From NCBI GenBank assembly GCA_964484465.1, contig CAZAFL010000017.1, positions 1-64,000 on the forward strand: DNA of 64,000 nt, in the 5' to 3' direction. Source of the stretch: CAZAFL01 sp964484465 (GTDB taxonomy: Bacteria > Bacteroidota > Ignavibacteria > UBA10030 > SZUA-254). Position numbers and translations under genes: made by a program. The notes below the pieces were generated by a model, which ran no database searches, had not been told where the DNA came from, and worked only from the letters and a program-made list of their open reading frames with translations. Positions 25,615-35,062 of the stretch are shown here, piece after piece. Within the stretch, counting starts at the first letter, position 1. Every line of letters starts with the position of its first letter.

Positions 25615-26871
25615 GTGAAGTCTGTCCTGTCTAAGTTGCTGACGGTCGCCCGATGGGAATATACCGAGAAAATCAAGTCAAAGGCATTCCTCATCTCACT
25701 CATTCTTATTCCCGTCATTATGGTCGCCTTTGGTGTCCTGCCGACACTTTTTGCCTCTCGTCCGGATACTGAAATCAGGCGCATCGGAGTCTTTGATCAG
25801 TCCGGAGTAATCTTTTTTCAATTGTCGGATTATCTCGATGAACACTACAAACTCCCAGACGGGAGGCCGAATTATGTTCTCGTTCATGTTGCGGATACGG
25901 TCAACAGTCTTTCCGAAGGAAAAAATCTCTCCGATGCGATGGTGCTTGCGGGTGAAATCGAAGGATATGTCATCATTCCAAAAGGAATAATGAGAGATTC
26001 TGCTGTAGAATACCGCTCTGAGAATGTGGGTAACATTCGCGTGACTGAACGATTGACCAATGCGATACGGGAACTTATTGTTCAACGGAAGCTTCACAAA
26101 CACGGGATAGACCCTGTTTTTGCGAAAGAACTAGCCTCTCCTCTTGAAATGAAAACTATCAAGCTGTCAAAAACAGGTGCAGAGGAGTCCGGGTTTGCGG
26201 AGGTGTTTTTACGTTCCTACATTTTCATGATGATGTTGTTGTTCATGATTATGATGTCGGGACAGATGCTGGTCCGCAGTATGCTCGAAGAAAAATCAAA
26301 CCGTGTTGTCGAAGTTCTCATGTCGTCGTGTTCTCCGATGAGCCTGATGGGGGGGAAAATCCTTGGGTTAAGTGCAGTTGGTTTAACACAGATGGGGGTG
26401 TGGGTGGTGATCGGGTTTGCCATCAGCCTTAAATTCGGTATCGTGATTATTTCATTGCCGATGGCCCTTTTACTTCTGACGTATTCCATCGTTGGATACT
26501 TATTTTACGCGGGAGTTTTTGTCGCCATTGGTGCTCCTGTTTCCACGGAACAGGAAGCGCAACAAATAACCAGTTACCTGACGATGATTCTGTTTATACC
26601 GATGGCGATATCTTTTGTCATCATGCAGAATCCCAATTCTTCACTCGTGACGATTATGACGTTCATTCCGTTAATGACGCCAACAATGATGGCAATGCGT
26701 ATTCCCATCAACATGCCTTCGGTACCCGAGGTTGTCGGGTCCTTACTTGTTCTTACGCTCTCAGCATGCGGAGCTATATGGGCGGCGGGGAAAATTTTCC
26801 GCACGGCAATCCTGTCGTATGGAAAACGGCCCGGTATCCGCGAACTCTTCAGATTATTAAAAGCATCATAG
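25615..26871 (+). CDS. ABC-2 type transporter permease (NatB-like)
   Basis: A 418-residue membrane protein starting at GTG immediately after the ATPase stop. It has an N-terminal helix (about 21-43), then a large extracytoplasmic region (about 45-195) with mixed alpha/beta character. Five to six C-terminal helices follow, including SYIFMMMLLFMIMMSGQ and LPMALLLLTYSIVGYLFYAG. This is the ABC-2/NatB architecture, with the motif EEKSNRVVEVLMSS before helix 3. Together with the upstream ATPase it forms a complete exporter half-set. The substrate is unknown. Confidence 0.92.
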   Translation: MKSVLSKLLTVARWEYTEKIKSKAFLISLILIPVIMVAFGVLPTLFASRPDTEIRRIGVFDQSGVIFFQLSDYLDEHYKLPDGRPNYVLVHVADTVNSLSEGKNLSDAMVLAGEIEGYVIIPKGIMRDSAVEYRSENVGNIRVTERLTNAIRELIVQRKLHKHGIDPVFAKELASPLEMKTIKLSKTGAEESGFAEVFLRSYIFMMMLLFMIMMSGQMLVRSMLEEKSNRVVEVLMSSCSPMSLMGGKILGLSAVGLTQMGVWVVIGFAISLKFGIVIISLPMALLLLTYSIVGYLFYAGVFVAIGAPVSTEQEAQQITSYLTMILFIPMAISFVIMQNPNSSLVTIMTFIPLMTPTMMAMRIPINMPSVPEVVGSLLVLTLSACGAIWAAGKIFRTAILSYGKRPGIRELFRLLKAS

Positions 26872-26881
26872 GAAGGGAAGC

Positions 26882-27379
26882 ATGAAATCAATTCTGACGA
26901 TGGCATGTTTCCTCGCCCTCGCGCAAACTACAACATTCGGCCAAGTGAACGTTCCGATTCAAAATAAACCAAAAGAGTTGGAACGATCGGTATTCGGGCT
27001 CGGACTTTCTGCAGGGTATGTGAGCGGCTTCGGGTTAAGCTTTCGCCATCATCTTCCGTCCGTTGTCTCATACCAAATTGTCGGCGGCATCATCAAAACA
27101 GATACAAGGCTTCATTACAATATCGGGGGTGAAATTCAAGTCGACCTTGTCCGGGGAGAGACAACCCGCTTCTTTGTCGGCTGGGGAATGGGATATTTTT
27201 ATTCCGGTGAGTCAGGACATAATGAATTGAAGGGACCGTTTCGAGCGGGCATAGGAATTGGAGGCGAAACGTTCCGGCAGGAATCTTTCAGCCTCTCAGG
27301 CGAATTATTGTTTTCATATTTTAGTGACGGCACTATCCTGCCGCTGCCACAAGTGAGCGCACATTATTATTTTCTTTGA
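26882..27379 (+). CDS. Small secreted/outer-membrane barrel protein, unknown
   Basis: A 165-residue protein with a signal peptide (MKSILTMACFLALAQTTTFGQ). The mature part alternates Gly and aromatic residues (GLGLSAGYVSGFGLSF, FFVGWGMGYFYSGES), as in small barrels. It begins 10 nt after the permease, with AGGAAGGG just before the ATG, so it belongs to the ABC operon. A functional link to the exporter is possible but unproven. No named family is recognised. Confidence 0.8.
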   Translation: MKSILTMACFLALAQTTTFGQVNVPIQNKPKELERSVFGLGLSAGYVSGFGLSFRHHLPSVVSYQIVGGIIKTDTRLHYNIGGEIQVDLVRGETTRFFVGWGMGYFYSGESGHNELKGPFRAGIGIGGETFRQESFSLSGELLFSYFSDGTILPLPQVSAHYYFL

Positions 27380-27439
27380 AAATGTATGAAACTTTTTGTA
27401 TGTTGAGGTGCTCATGTTCTTATCTATCATTAACCCTGA

Positions 27440-27952
27440 ATGAATTTTGAGACGTTGTTTTTCTTTGCAGTAGCCCTTGCCGGAGTTGTTTCTGCTCTTT
27501 TCATGATCACTCGACGCAATCCTGTGGTCAGCGTTCTCTTTCTCATTATCAATTTTTTCTGCCTCGCAGTTCTCTATCTCACCCTTCAGGCCCAATTCAT
27601 CGCGATCATCCAGATTCTTGTCTATGCCGGTGCAATTATGGTATTGTTTTTATTTGTTATAATGCTGCTCAATCTTGGCGATGAGAAGGGACTAGAAGAA
27701 ACCCGGGGAGCCGGGAAATATATTGCGGTAACAGCAGCAGGAATGCTCCTTGTGGAAATCATCGCTGGCATGGCTCTGCCTCTTCGCAACGGAAGGCACA
27801 CAATATCGCCTGACGCGGAAGGGCTGGGGACAGTCGAAGGCCTCGGCAAATCGTTATTCACCCAATATCTGTTTCCGTTTGAAATAACTTCTCTTCTGTT
27901 GCTCGCGGCGATGGTAGGTGTCATTGTCTTGGCGAAGAAGAAATTTCAATAG
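27440..27952 (+). CDS. nuoJ: NADH-quinone oxidoreductase subunit J
   Basis: A 170-residue membrane subunit of complex I with five predicted helices. The conserved VYAGAIMVLFLFVIMLLNL (about 61-79) is the helix-3 region that rearranges during coupling. It starts a run of membrane-arm genes nuoJKLMN. The usual upstream genes (nuoA-I) are not in the window: the preceding genes encode an ABC exporter and a barrel protein. A 60-nt gap with no good promoter precedes it. Confidence 0.95.
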   Translation: MNFETLFFFAVALAGVVSALFMITRRNPVVSVLFLIINFFCLAVLYLTLQAQFIAIIQILVYAGAIMVLFLFVIMLLNLGDEKGLEETRGAGKYIAVTAAGMLLVEIIAGMALPLRNGRHTISPDAEGLGTVEGLGKSLFTQYLFPFEITSLLLLAAMVGVIVLAKKKFQ

Positions 27953-27960
27953 TGAGGCTC

Positions 27961-28266
27961 ATGACCCTTCCGATAGAGTATTACCTGCTGTTAAGTGCGG
28001 TATTGTTTACTATCGGCGTTATCGGCGTGCTTACGCGTCGCAACGCAATCATCATTTTCATGTGCGTCGAGCTGATGCTCAACTCGGTGAACCTTACGCT
28101 CATCGCTTTTTCAACATCTCTGGGGAATACGAATGGGCAAATCCTCGTGTTTTTTGTCATGGCCGTAGCTGCAGCTGAAGCCGCAGTCGGACTGGCGATT
28201 ATTATCGCTCTTTTCAGGAATAAGCAGACTGTTAACATCGACAAAATAAATCTTCTGAAGTGGTGA
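27961..28266 (+). CDS. nuoK: NADH-quinone oxidoreductase subunit K
   Basis: A 101-residue antiporter-like (MrpC-type) subunit with three helices. Two buried Glu residues can be seen, in FMCVELMLNSVNL and AAEAAVGLAI. The ATG at 27961 gives the standard length; a GTG nine bases upstream would add three residues. Its TGA stop overlaps the nuoL ATG by one base, a translational-coupling arrangement. Confidence 0.96.
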   Translation: MTLPIEYYLLLSAVLFTIGVIGVLTRRNAIIIFMCVELMLNSVNLTLIAFSTSLGNTNGQILVFFVMAVAAAEAAVGLAIIIALFRNKQTVNIDKINLLKW

Positions 28267-30218
28267 TGTCCAGCTTTATCGGCTATATCATTCTTTTTCC
28301 GCTGGTCGGTTTTTTGCTCAACGGATTGTTCGGAAAAAAGATGAAGTCAGAACGAATCAGCGGGATTATCGGCAGCGGGGCGGTAGGGTTATCCTTCCTC
28401 ATTTCTGTCATGATTTTCTTTGAATTGCTCCAGGCGCCAGCCGACCATCGGTTTTATAATGTCAAAATGTTTCAATGGATCAGTGCCGGAAGTTTCACTG
28501 TGAACATTGCCTATCAAATCGACCAGCTTTCCATTCTCATGGCGTTGATCGTGACGGGGGTTGGGTTCCTTATCCATGTGTATTCAATAGGGTATATGCA
28601 TGGTGATCCCGCGTTCTGGAGGTTTTTTGCTTATCTGAATCTCTTTCTATTCATGATGTTGAATCTGATACTGGCGAACAATTTCCTGTTGATGTTTCTT
28701 GGATGGGAGGGAGTCGGGCTGTGTTCCTACCTTCTGATCGGTTTCTGGCACGATAGAAAATTTGATACGGGAGGATATATTAAGGGAGAAGCAACGACAA
28801 GCGATGCAGCAAAAAAAGCATTCATTGTTAACCGTATCGGTGATTTTGGTTTTTTAGTTGCAATGTTTCTGATTTTCACTACGTTCGGAAGCCTGTCATT
28901 CGATGACGTCTTTTCCCGAGCGTCAGCGACGGTCACAAGCGGCGATAAAACGATATGTTGGATAACCCTTCTGCTTTTTCTTGGGGCGACCGGGAAATCT
29001 GCTCAGATTCCTTTGTATGTCTGGCTCCCCGACGCCATGGCTGGTCCCACCCCTGTAAGTGCGTTAATCCACGCCGCTACAATGGTGACGGCAGGTGTGT
29101 ATATGGTTGCCCGTTGTTCCATCTTATATGCGCTCGCTCCCATCACATTGCAAATTGTAGCTGGTATTGGAATCATAACGGCATTATTTGCTGCAACAAT
29201 AGGGTTAGTTCAAAATGATATCAAAAAAATTCTTGCCTACTCGACAATCAGCCAACTCGGTTATATGTTTCTCGGGCTTGGAGTCGGTTCATTTGCTTCC
29301 GGAATTTTTCATGTCATGACGCATGCGTTCTTCAAAGCGCTGTTGTTTCTCGGGGCAGGCGCTGTTATTCACGCGATGCATGAAGAACAGGATATCCGCC
29401 TTATGGGAGGGTTGCGTTCTCATATGCCGGTGACTTCACGAACATTTCTACTGGCAGCGCTTGCAATTGCGGGAATACCTCCGCTTTCAGGATTCTTCAG
29501 TAAGGACGAAATACTCTGGCAGACATTTGTTCACGGGTCGTTGTTATTGTGGGTTCTTGGGTGGCTGACCGCAGGAATTACTGCCTTTTATATGTTCAGG
29601 CTTTTTTCCTTGACGTTCGAAGGAGAGGGAAGATATTCACATGAAATTCATCCGCATGAAGCCTCAAAAAGCATGACCATTCCGCTCGTAATTCTTGCTG
29701 TGCTCACTGTTATCGGTGGTGTTGTCGGTGTTCCGGAAAGCCTCGGCGGCGGCAACGCGATTGAACATTGGCTTGAACCCGTGTTTCAGCATGCGAATTC
29801 TAAATTGATGCTGAACCAGGAGAAAGCATCGTCGGCCGAATTCATATTGATGGCGCTTTCTGTCGGTATTGCAGTGTTCGGTATCTACACTGCCCGAACA
29901 ATTTATTTGAAGCGTATCAGCATTGTCACAAGCCTTACACGCTCCTTTCATACTATCTACAATTGGGCGTTAAATAAGTATTATATCGATGAACTGTACG
30001 ACCGTGTTATAGTAACACCACTGCGAAAAGGGTCTGAACGACTTTTATGGAATGTTCTTGATGTTGTTATCATTGATGGCTGTGTTAATGGTGTAGCATC
30101 CCTCGTTGCCCGGCTAAGCAGTAGTACGCGAAAGATACAGAACGGTATTGTACAGGGTTATGCTCTTGCGTTTGTCGTAGGAGTTATCCTCATTCTGGGA
30201 ATCCTGATATTACGATAA
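28266..30218 (+). CDS. nuoL: NADH-quinone oxidoreductase subunit L
   Basis: A 650-residue proton-pumping antiporter-like subunit with about 15-16 helices. It has the conserved FLGWEGVGLCSYLLIGFW with its key Glu, LHAATMVTAGVYMVAR (as LIHAATMVTAGVYM) and the central Lys region. A long C-terminal extension carries the lateral helix, ending KYYIDELYDRVIVTPLRK and a final helix. The ATG at 28266 overlaps the nuoK stop. Length is normal for the family. Confidence 0.97.
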   Translation: MSSFIGYIILFPLVGFLLNGLFGKKMKSERISGIIGSGAVGLSFLISVMIFFELLQAPADHRFYNVKMFQWISAGSFTVNIAYQIDQLSILMALIVTGVGFLIHVYSIGYMHGDPAFWRFFAYLNLFLFMMLNLILANNFLLMFLGWEGVGLCSYLLIGFWHDRKFDTGGYIKGEATTSDAAKKAFIVNRIGDFGFLVAMFLIFTTFGSLSFDDVFSRASATVTSGDKTICWITLLLFLGATGKSAQIPLYVWLPDAMAGPTPVSALIHAATMVTAGVYMVARCSILYALAPITLQIVAGIGIITALFAATIGLVQNDIKKILAYSTISQLGYMFLGLGVGSFASGIFHVMTHAFFKALLFLGAGAVIHAMHEEQDIRLMGGLRSHMPVTSRTFLLAALAIAGIPPLSGFFSKDEILWQTFVHGSLLLWVLGWLTAGITAFYMFRLFSLTFEGEGRYSHEIHPHEASKSMTIPLVILAVLTVIGGVVGVPESLGGGNAIEHWLEPVFQHANSKLMLNQEKASSAEFILMALSVGIAVFGIYTARTIYLKRISIVTSLTRSFHTIYNWALNKYYIDELYDRVIVTPLRKGSERLLWNVLDVVIIDGCVNGVASLVARLSSSTRKIQNGIVQGYALAFVVGVILILGILILR

Positions 30219-31774
30219 TGAATTCTCTTCTCACCTATATCATCTTTCTTCCGCTCATCGGCTGCATTCCTCTCCTAGTGTTACGACGAGAACACGTCCA
30301 ACAGGTCAAGCTTGTTGGCTTAGTCGTGAGTATAGTTACGTTTATCGCCTCGTTGGTCCTCTATTTCAATTTCGACGCTACAAAAGGAGAGATGCAATTT
30401 CACCACGTCATTCCGTGGATTCCTTCGCTGAACATCTCTTATCATGTCGGTGTTGACGGATTATCGCTGTTGCTTGTTCTGCTGACGGCATTCCTGACCC
30501 CCATTGCCATGCTTTCGTCATGGAAAAGTGTCGAACATCGAGTCAAGGAATATACCTCCATGATATTGCTTCTTGAGACGGGCATGCTTGGCGTTTTTTG
30601 CTCGCTTGACCTGTTTCTCTTCTACATTTTTTGGGAAGCTATGCTGATACCGATGTATTTTATCATCGGTATCTGGGGCGGGGGAAACAGAATATATGCA
30701 GCGACGAAATTTTTTGTCTACACAATGTTCGGTAGCCTTTTGATGCTGGTGGCTATTATCGGGGCGGGATATTACGCTTCTACGCTCCCGAATGGACAAT
30801 TCACGACGGACCTGCTTCAATTATATATCCTGATACCGCAAATTCCTCCAGCAGTTCAAATATGGATGTTCCTTGCGTTCACGCTGAGTTTCGCCATCAA
30901 GGTGCCGTTGTTCCCATTTCATACGTGGTTGCCAGATGCCCATGTGGAAGCACCCACCGCCGGAAGTGTAATACTTGCCGGGGTGCTGCTGAAAATGGGA
31001 ACGTATGGGTTATTACGGTTCTCTCTTCCATTATTTCCCAGCGCAGCAATGATCTTTACGCCATATCTTGCTGCTCTCGCTGTGATCGGCATTATCTATG
31101 GTGCGCTTGTTTCCATGGTACAGACAGATATAAAAAAACTTGTCGCATATTCTTCAGTCAGCCATTTGGGATTCGTTGTCCTCGGTATTCTTGCTCTGAC
31201 AGAAGAAGGGATACAAGGAAGTATTATCCAGATGGTGAACCATGGACTCTCCACAGGGGCGTTGTTTTTGATTGTTGGGATGATTTATGACCGCAGGCAT
31301 ACACGGTTGATTTCTGAATTCGGAGGCCTTGCGAAAATAATGCCGTTGCTGGCAACGTTCTTTATGATTGTTTCTCTTTCATCGATTGGCCTTCCCGGAC
31401 TTAACGGTTTCATTGGAGAGTTTTTGATTTTACTTGGCGCATTTCGTTCGCCGCTTTTGAATCCCTGGTTCGTTGTATTGGCGTCCACCGGGGTCATTCT
31501 CGCTGCAGTGTACATATTGTGGATGTATCAGCGGGTCATTTTCGGAAAAATTGTGAAACCGGAAAATCAGAACCTTCCCGACCTTTCCAAAAGAGAAATC
31601 GCAGTACTTGTTCCGGTCATTCTCTTTATTTTATGGATAGGTGTGTATCCGAACACCTTCCTCAGGCAGTCTGCCGCGTCTACAAAGCACATCATCATGA
31701 CCGTTCGTGCCGGCGTTTCACCATACGTTAGTTCAACCCAGGTCAATGCGGGCGCACAACAGTCACAGAATTGA
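30218..31774 (+). CDS. nuoM: NADH-quinone oxidoreductase subunit M
   Basis: A 518-residue antiporter-like subunit of complex I with about 14 helices. Landmarks are FWEAMLIPMYFIIGIWGG (pump Glu), AIKVPLFPFHTWLPDAHVEA, LLKMGTYGLLRF and DIKKLVAYSSVSHLGFV (Lys). The start overlaps the nuoL stop by one base. The tail from about residue 490 is soluble and Gln-rich. A 284-bp gap with a small ORF separates it from nuoN. Confidence 0.97.
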   Translation: MNSLLTYIIFLPLIGCIPLLVLRREHVQQVKLVGLVVSIVTFIASLVLYFNFDATKGEMQFHHVIPWIPSLNISYHVGVDGLSLLLVLLTAFLTPIAMLSSWKSVEHRVKEYTSMILLLETGMLGVFCSLDLFLFYIFWEAMLIPMYFIIGIWGGGNRIYAATKFFVYTMFGSLLMLVAIIGAGYYASTLPNGQFTTDLLQLYILIPQIPPAVQIWMFLAFTLSFAIKVPLFPFHTWLPDAHVEAPTAGSVILAGVLLKMGTYGLLRFSLPLFPSAAMIFTPYLAALAVIGIIYGALVSMVQTDIKKLVAYSSVSHLGFVVLGILALTEEGIQGSIIQMVNHGLSTGALFLIVGMIYDRRHTRLISEFGGLAKIMPLLATFFMIVSLSSIGLPGLNGFIGEFLILLGAFRSPLLNPWFVVLASTGVILAAVYILWMYQRVIFGKIVKPENQNLPDLSKREIAVLVPVILFILWIGVYPNTFLRQSAASTKHIIMTVRAGVSPYVSSTQVNAGAQQSQN

Positions 31775-31932
31775 GCCGCTACTGCGGTAACTGTGGTATC
31801 GGCAACGGGCCGAAATTCCTGGTAAGAACAATTGCTGAACAATATAATGCCGGTGCACCGACCTTTCTCGGCTTCATTTGTAAATATTCTTTGCCGATCC
31901 TTCTCCCGATATTTGGAATAGCATGGTGGTAG
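31771..31932 (+). CDS. Possible 53-aa small membrane protein in the nuoM-nuoN gap
   Basis: A TTG codon overlapping the nuoM stop (TTGA) opens a 53-codon frame. The predicted peptide has a CxxC pair near its start (RYCGNCGIGNG), a basic/amphipathic stretch, and a hydrophobic C-terminal segment (about 31-53, FLGFICKYSLPILLPIFGIA) that could be a single transmembrane helix. Overlap with nuoM would allow coupled translation. There is no Shine-Dalgarno of note and no family I recognise. It may be a chance ORF; it is listed because the 284-bp gap breaks an otherwise tightly packed operon. Confidence 0.3.
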   Translation: MSRYCGNCGIGNGPKFLVRTIAEQYNAGAPTFLGFICKYSLPILLPIFGIAWW

Positions 31933-31988
31933 TTCCTCAGAATTTAGCGAATCGGTGAAGAAGGAACATTTATGCCTTGGTATTCTTT

Positions 31989-32019
31989 TTGTTTCTTTCT
32001 AAAAAAATTCATAATTTGG
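31989..32019 (+). promoter_or_regulatory. Possible promoter of nuoN
   Basis: TTG, 20 nt, TAATTTGG (the same -7 variant as at comM), 39 nt before the nuoN ATG. It suggests nuoN is also transcribed apart from nuoJKLM. Confidence 0.5.
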
Positions 32020-32058
32020 TGCAATCTTTTGGATAGCCGCTAATTATCTCTTGTCTCA

Positions 32059-33477
32059 ATGAATCTGTTTGAAGTAACAGCTGCCGCTCCCATTATTATT
32101 ATTACAGCTCTTTCCCTTATTATCCTCTTCATCGAGGCATTTTTGAAAAAAAGCGAAAAAGTAGCTTTCGTAATAAGCCTGATTGGCTTGACTCTCTGCA
32201 TTCCTATATCGCTTGCAACTGCTGACCTCACAGGGACCGTATTTAATAAAATGATAAATGCGGGAGGGACTGGAAGTCTCTTTGCAGCATTGTTCTCTTC
32301 TGCCGCACTTTTGACAATCATTCTCTCGAGGGGATATTTACAGAAGGAACATGCCGGCGCCGGCGAGTTTTATTTACTCATCATTTTTTCAACACTGGGC
32401 ATGATGCTGATGGCATCCGCCGCGGACCTTATCGTGGCGTTTCTCGGGCTGGAGTTAATGTCTATTTGCCTTTACGTTCTTACCGGGTTTATGCGGACAA
32501 GAGAAGTTTCCAACGAATCGTCATTAAAATATTTTCTTATCGGTGCATTTGCCACAGGGTTTCTTCTTTATGGGATTGCCCTGATATATGGGGCGACTGG
32601 AACGACAAATATCCGGTATATGGTCAACAATTTCTCAACCTACGTTTCACAGTCTTCATTATTTCTGGTCGGTGTAGGATTATTGATGGTGGGAATTGCA
32701 TTTAAAGTCGGAGCGGTACCGTTTCACATGTGGATTCCTGATGTATATCAAGGTTCTCCAACAACTATATCAGGTTTCATGTCGACTGCCGCCAAAGCAG
32801 CAGCCTTTTCTGTCTTCCTTCTTGTCCTTGGGCATCCTTTTGAACATGCAGGCCGCATCAAAACTATTTTTGCGGTTATCTCTGCCATGTCGATGATTCT
32901 TGGAAATATCATAGCAATTTCTCAGACAAACATTAAGCGAATGCTTGCCTACTCGAGTATCGCACATGCCGGTTATATGCTCGCTGGCTTGGCAGCCGCG
33001 AATCAGTTTGGACGGAGCGGAATCATCTTTTATTTGTCTGTGTATACATTTATGAATATCGGCGCGTTTGGAGTCATTTCGCTTCTCGAAAAAGAAGAGG
33101 AACAAAACCTCACGTTTGATGATTATGCGGGGTTGGGGACGAAGCGACCATTTATTGCTGCATTAATGGTGATATTCATGCTTTCTCTTGCAGGGATACC
33201 TCCCTTTGCAGGTTTTTTTGGAAAATATTATGTATTCCTTGCGGCAATCAATGCTGACTTAACATGGCTTGCAATTATCGGTGTTCTTATGAGCGTAGTT
33301 TCAGTGTATTATTACCTTCGGCTGGTCATGATTATGTACTTCAGGGAAGGAGTATCGCATTTTGATGACCCGTTGCCGAAGAGTTCATTAGTAACGGTTG
33401 CATTTGCTGCATGTGTCGTTGTTGCAATTGGTATCTTTCCCTCGTCTCTTCTTTCAATTATCAACAATTTCAGCTAA
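32059..33477 (+). CDS. nuoN: NADH-quinone oxidoreductase subunit N
   Basis: A 472-residue antiporter-like complex I subunit with about 14 helices. Conserved features are FLGLELMSICLYVLTGF (Glu), FKVGAVPFHMWIPDVYQGSP, NIKRMLAYSSIAHAGYML (Lys) and LAGIPPFAGFFGKYYVF. It follows a 284-bp gap after nuoM with its own possible promoter. The NAD(P)HX repair gene starts within five bases of its stop. Confidence 0.96.
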   Translation: MNLFEVTAAAPIIIITALSLIILFIEAFLKKSEKVAFVISLIGLTLCIPISLATADLTGTVFNKMINAGGTGSLFAALFSSAALLTIILSRGYLQKEHAGAGEFYLLIIFSTLGMMLMASAADLIVAFLGLELMSICLYVLTGFMRTREVSNESSLKYFLIGAFATGFLLYGIALIYGATGTTNIRYMVNNFSTYVSQSSLFLVGVGLLMVGIAFKVGAVPFHMWIPDVYQGSPTTISGFMSTAAKAAAFSVFLLVLGHPFEHAGRIKTIFAVISAMSMILGNIIAISQTNIKRMLAYSSIAHAGYMLAGLAAANQFGRSGIIFYLSVYTFMNIGAFGVISLLEKEEEQNLTFDDYAGLGTKRPFIAALMVIFMLSLAGIPPFAGFFGKYYVFLAAINADLTWLAIIGVLMSVVSVYYYLRLVMIMYFREGVSHFDDPLPKSSLVTVAFAACVVVAIGIFPSSLLSIINNFS

Positions 33478-33481
33478 TGCT

Positions 33482-35062
33482 GTGGAGATTTCCGTAACTA
33501 CAGCTGAAATGCGGGCTTACGATAAGTACGCAATAGAGAAGCTCAAAATCCCCGGGTTAGTTTTAATGGAAAATGCAGGACGAAGTGTTGCGGAAGCAAT
33601 TCTACGACATTACGGTCCGGTAAAAGAGAAATCAGTACTCATCTTTTGCGGAAAGGGAAATAACGGGGGAGATGGCTTTGTTGCCGCCCGCTATCTTCAT
33701 AATCGTGGTGCAAATATAACAATTGCGTTGACCGGAAAAAAGAGTCAGCTCAAAGGTGATGCACGGACGAATTATGAGATTTTAAGGGAATTAGTAAAAA
33801 ATGTTCGAAGACCTTCTGTGCTCCGGATCGTTGAGTTACAATCAAGGAGGATATTAAGTATGCTCCCACAACCCCAAATTATTGTGGATGCCATTTTCGG
33901 CACGGGGTTTTCAGGTGAAGTAGGTGGATTAGTAAAGGATGTTATAGGTTGGATTAACAAGTCCAAGGCATGGAAAATATCGATCGACGTGCCCTCGGGA
34001 GTCGGTTCCAATAATGGAGATATAACCCGTCACGTAGTGAAGGCTGATTTATGTATAACGCTTGGCTTTAATAAAAATGATTTATTTGTTGGAAATACAA
34101 TAAGTTATACTAATAAGTTGGAGGTAGTTGATATCGAATTACCGAATCAGGTCTTGAAAGCCAAACCTCCTAAAACATATATTGTCTCAATGAATGATGT
34201 TCGTATCAAACTTCCAGTACGCTCCTTGAACGCTCATAAGCACAGCGTCGGAAAGGTGTTTATTCTTGCGGGAGCACGAGGATTCGCGGGAGCAGCAATA
34301 ATGGCCTCAACTGCGGGGATGAAGGCAGGAGCTGGCTCCGTTGTTCTGGGGGTACCTTATTCAGTGTATCCCATTGTAGCTAAAAAAATGATAGAAATTA
34401 TGGTTGAACCCCTGCAAGAAACCTCTGATGGAACGCTCGGGTTGGCATCCATCAAAAAAATCAGGGAATTTGTTGATTGGGCAGATGTTATAATCGTCGG
34501 ACCGGGATTATCACGCCATGCGGAAACGCAAAAAGTGGTCTGCAAAATCGTCACTGAAGTCACCAAATCGACCATCATCGATGCTGATGGCCTGAATGCC
34601 CTTGCAGCAAATATTTCTGCTCTGAAGCGTCATAAGAGCAAACATCTCATATTAACTCCTCACACCGGAGAGTTTTCGCGTCTCTCAAAGCTTTCGATAA
34701 CCGAAATTGAAAATAACCGCATCGAAGTGGCGAGGGAATTTGCAAAAAAATTTCGTCTCACCCTTGTTCTTAAAGGATCCCCCACGGTGACGGCTTCCGG
34801 TAACGGCGAGGTCTTTATTAATTCGACGGGTAATCCGGGGATGGCTACGGCGGGTTCCGGTGATGTATTAACCGGTCTTATCGGAGGTCTATTTGCACAA
34901 AAAATGCAACAAACTGAGGCGGCTTATTCAGGTGCATTTCTTCATGGTCGCGCGGGTGATCTTGCAAAAATCAAATTTGGAGAAAAAAGTATGATGGCGA
35001 TGGATATCCTGCGATTCATTCCTGCAGCGATTCAAGAAACTGAACAGCAAATTTCCTTGTGA
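33482..35062 (+). CDS. nnr: Bifunctional NAD(P)HX epimerase/dehydratase
   Basis: A 526-residue metabolite-repair enzyme. The N-terminal YjeF_N epimerase domain (about 1-220) has TAEMRAYDKYAIEKLKIPG, LMENAGRSVAE and CGKGNNGGDGFVAARYL. The C-terminal ADP/ATP-dependent dehydratase (ribokinase-like, about 225-526) has HKHSVGKVFILAG, LTPHTGEFSRL and MATAGSGDVLTGLIGG. It restores NADH and NADPH damaged by hydration, a fitting neighbour for complex I. The frame is open 28 codons upstream inside nuoN; the GTG at 33482 gives the normal N-terminus, 4 nt after nuoN. No Shine-Dalgarno is visible. Confidence 0.94.
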   Translation: MEISVTTAEMRAYDKYAIEKLKIPGLVLMENAGRSVAEAILRHYGPVKEKSVLIFCGKGNNGGDGFVAARYLHNRGANITIALTGKKSQLKGDARTNYEILRELVKNVRRPSVLRIVELQSRRILSMLPQPQIIVDAIFGTGFSGEVGGLVKDVIGWINKSKAWKISIDVPSGVGSNNGDITRHVVKADLCITLGFNKNDLFVGNTISYTNKLEVVDIELPNQVLKAKPPKTYIVSMNDVRIKLPVRSLNAHKHSVGKVFILAGARGFAGAAIMASTAGMKAGAGSVVLGVPYSVYPIVAKKMIEIMVEPLQETSDGTLGLASIKKIREFVDWADVIIVGPGLSRHAETQKVVCKIVTEVTKSTIIDADGLNALAANISALKRHKSKHLILTPHTGEFSRLSKLSITEIENNRIEVAREFAKKFRLTLVLKGSPTVTASGNGEVFINSTGNPGMATAGSGDVLTGLIGGLFAQKMQQTEAAYSGAFLHGRAGDLAKIKFGEKSMMAMDILRFIPAAIQETEQQISL

